Below are positions 62,627 to 64,000 of a stretch of 64,000 nt of DNA, piece after piece. The notes beneath the pieces were generated by a model. That model searched no databases. It saw nothing but the letters and a program-made list of their open reading frames with translations, and was not told the origin of the DNA. Origin of the DNA: Qipengyuania citrea (lineage in GTDB: Bacteria > Pseudomonadota > Alphaproteobacteria > Sphingomonadales > Sphingomonadaceae); assembly GCF_024171405.1 (NCBI RefSeq), contig NZ_JALJZT010000002.1:2480001-2544000 (forward strand), in the 5' to 3' direction. Both the position numbers and the translations under genes were made by a program. The first letter of the stretch is position 1. Each line of letters begins with the position of its first letter.

Positions 62627-63865
62627 ATGGCCCAACCCCAAGGTATCCACGCACGCCGTGCCGCGCTGCGCCTGCTCGACGCCGTAATCCGCCGCGGCGA
62701 GACGCTCGACATCGCCTTCGCCGGCGCCACCAAGGACCTGCGCAAGTTCGAGGATAAGGCGCTCGCGCGTGCCATCGCCAGCGAAGTGCTCCGCTGGCTG
62801 GTCGATCTCGATGCGCTGATCGACAGCGCGACCAAGAAGCCGCTGCCGCACGATGCCAAGGCGCGCATGGTGCTGCGGATGATGCTTGCGCAATGGCTGC
62901 GGCTGGGCACGCCGCCGCATGCGGTGGTGGCGACAGGGCTCGATTTGCTCGCGGGCGGTCCGCGGCGGCTGGCGCACGGCGTATTCTCCACACTGACCAA
63001 GCGCGAGGCGGCGCTGCCTGCCGCGCCGACGCTGCCCGCCGAAGTCGCGGCGCGCTGGGGCGAGCGGGCCGAGGCGATTGCCGCCGGTCTCGCCGAACCG
63101 CCCCCGCTCGACCTCACGCTGCGCGATCCTTCCGAAACCGCGCACTGGCAGGTCCAGCTTGCCGCCGACAGCCTGATGCCGGGTCACCTGCGGCTCCCGC
63201 GCGGCGCCAGTGTCGAAACGCTGCCCGGCTTTGCCGAGGGCGCGTGGTGGGTGCAGGACCTTGCTGCGGCGCTACCCGCGCGGCTGCTGGGGCAGGGGGA
63301 GGGGCGCCATGTGCTCGACCTGTGCGCTGCGCCCGGCGGCAAGACGCTGCAACTGGCAGCGCAGGGCTGGCAGGTCACCGCGCTCGATATTTCCAAGCGC
63401 CGGCTCGACCTGCTCAAGGCGAACCTCAAGCGCACCGGGCTCAAGGCCAATACCGTGCGCGCCGATGCGCTGAAATGGGAGCCCAAGCACCAGTACGATG
63501 CCATCCTGCTCGACGCGCCCTGCACCGCCACCGGCACCGCGCGCCGCCATCCCGATGTCCTGCACCGGATCGGCGCACGGCAGATCGAGGAAATGGCCGA
63601 ACTCCAGGCCGCGCTGCTCCAGCAGGCACAGGGCTGGCTCAAGCCCGGCGGGACGCTGGTCTATGCGACCTGCTCGCTCGAACGCGAGGAGGGCGAGGAC
63701 CAGACGGGCGCCGTCGCCATGCCCACGCTCGCCGTCTCGCCGGACGAATTGCCGACAGGGCTGGCGGCCACTGCCGAGGGCTGGATCCGTACCGATCCCG
63801 GCATGCTCGCCGAAGCGGGCGGTCTCGACGGCTTCTTCATCGCCCGCTGGCGACGCGAGGCCTGA
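62627..63865 (+). CDS. rsmB: 16S rRNA m5C967 methyltransferase (RsmB-like)
   Basis: A 412-residue RNA cytosine-C5 methyltransferase. The N-terminal NusB-like helical domain is followed by the SAM motif LDLCAAPGGKTLQL, the active-site Cys in DAPCTATGTARRHPD and the second Cys in YATCSLEREEGED. It is convergent with the alpha/beta hydrolase fragment, with no gap between stop codons. Confidence 0.93.
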   Translation: MAQPQGIHARRAALRLLDAVIRRGETLDIAFAGATKDLRKFEDKALARAIASEVLRWLVDLDALIDSATKKPLPHDAKARMVLRMMLAQWLRLGTPPHAVVATGLDLLAGGPRRLAHGVFSTLTKREAALPAAPTLPAEVAARWGERAEAIAAGLAEPPPLDLTLRDPSETAHWQVQLAADSLMPGHLRLPRGASVETLPGFAEGAWWVQDLAAALPARLLGQGEGRHVLDLCAAPGGKTLQLAAQGWQVTALDISKRRLDLLKANLKRTGLKANTVRADALKWEPKHQYDAILLDAPCTATGTARRHPDVLHRIGARQIEEMAELQAALLQQAQGWLKPGGTLVYATCSLEREEGEDQTGAVAMPTLAVSPDELPTGLAATAEGWIRTDPGMLAEAGGLDGFFIARWRREA

Positions 63866-64000
63866 TCATTCGCCGATGAACGCGCCGACTTCGGTGACGA
63901 AGAAGTCCGGGTCGGTCATCAGCAGATAATGCGGCGCGGCCGCGCTGGCGGACAGGGTAATCTCGCCGCGCGCGCCCAGCCGGTCGACATAGGCAGCCGC
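63866..64000 (-). CDS. Alpha/beta hydrolase, C-terminal end only
   Basis: Only the last 44 codons lie in the window. They encode ITLSASAAAPHYLLMTDP and DFFVTEVGAFIGE, which fits the terminal helix and catalytic His (PHYLLM) of an alpha/beta hydrolase. The start and substrate lie outside. Confidence 0.6.
   Translation of the reverse strand, partial: AAAYVDRLGARGEITLSASAAAPHYLLMTDPDFFVTEVGAFIGE

Noticed and set aside
1..64000. CRISPR array or tRNA/rRNA gene
   Set aside because: No regular repeat-spacer pattern and no tRNA cloverleaf or rRNA sequence was recognised on reading both strands.

Overview
The window looks like chromosome of a high-GC alphaproteobacterium, most likely order Sphingomonadales and family Erythrobacteraceae. 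This is inferred from overall gene content: a long his cluster interleaved with a small membrane ORF, alpha-type SspB, a CC_3452-like secreted protein, TonB receptor/FecIR gear, and a rpmH-rnpA-yidD-yidC-engB block with dnaA/rpsT nearby. No rRNA or tRNA gene and no CRISPR array was seen.

Layout. 1-12.1 kb is core chromosome: an SDR fragment, a diguanylate cyclase, gmk, sspB, hisB-H-A-F-(small ORF)-E-HIT, ribosomal protein L36, a HAD hydrolase, an HxlR regulator, a TonB-like protein and the 3' two thirds of comM. 12.1-30.75 kb is an 18.6 kb genomic island that splits comM. The missing 5' part of comM lies at 30.75-31.37 kb, and the 8-bp core AGGTTGTG is repeated at both junctions. The island's left half carries an ECF sigma/anti-sigma pair, a TonB-dependent receptor, a DPP-IV-like S9 peptidase and a secreted cyclophilin. 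Its right half carries four translationally coupled recombinase genes (three large tyrosine recombinases plus a small HTH-like partner), an unknown two-gene unit divergent from a DUF2779 nuclease, a PIN-domain protein, and a large serine recombinase at the right junction.

31.4-47.6 kb returns to core genes: rpmH, rnpA, yidD, yidC, engB, then metabolic and stress genes (VOC protein, GST, S1/P1 nuclease, cupin, dapE, a dicarboxylate-type symporter). A second small scar lies at 41.8-43.6 kb. There the 3' end of nth is duplicated as a decayed fragment on the far side of a TupA-type ATP-grasp gene. Intact nth, an ion channel, dapB, a sirtuin, a ThiF/MoeB-like E1 enzyme and a DUF983 protein follow. 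47.6-64 kb holds dnaA, rpsT, msrB, a class A penicillin-binding protein, the degP-hflC-hflK envelope quality-control set, mrp, a Tat-exported molybdenum hydroxylase large subunit, hemH, a cytochrome P450 with a strong palindromic operator, a small SDHAF4-type protein, rsmB and the end of an alpha/beta hydrolase gene.

The most interesting part is the comM island. It has two unrelated recombination systems, a cargo unit of nuclease and unknown genes with a shared divergent promoter that resembles a defence module, and a proline-centred peptide uptake module whose receptor gene seems to have lost one base in a homopolymer inside its signal-peptide region.
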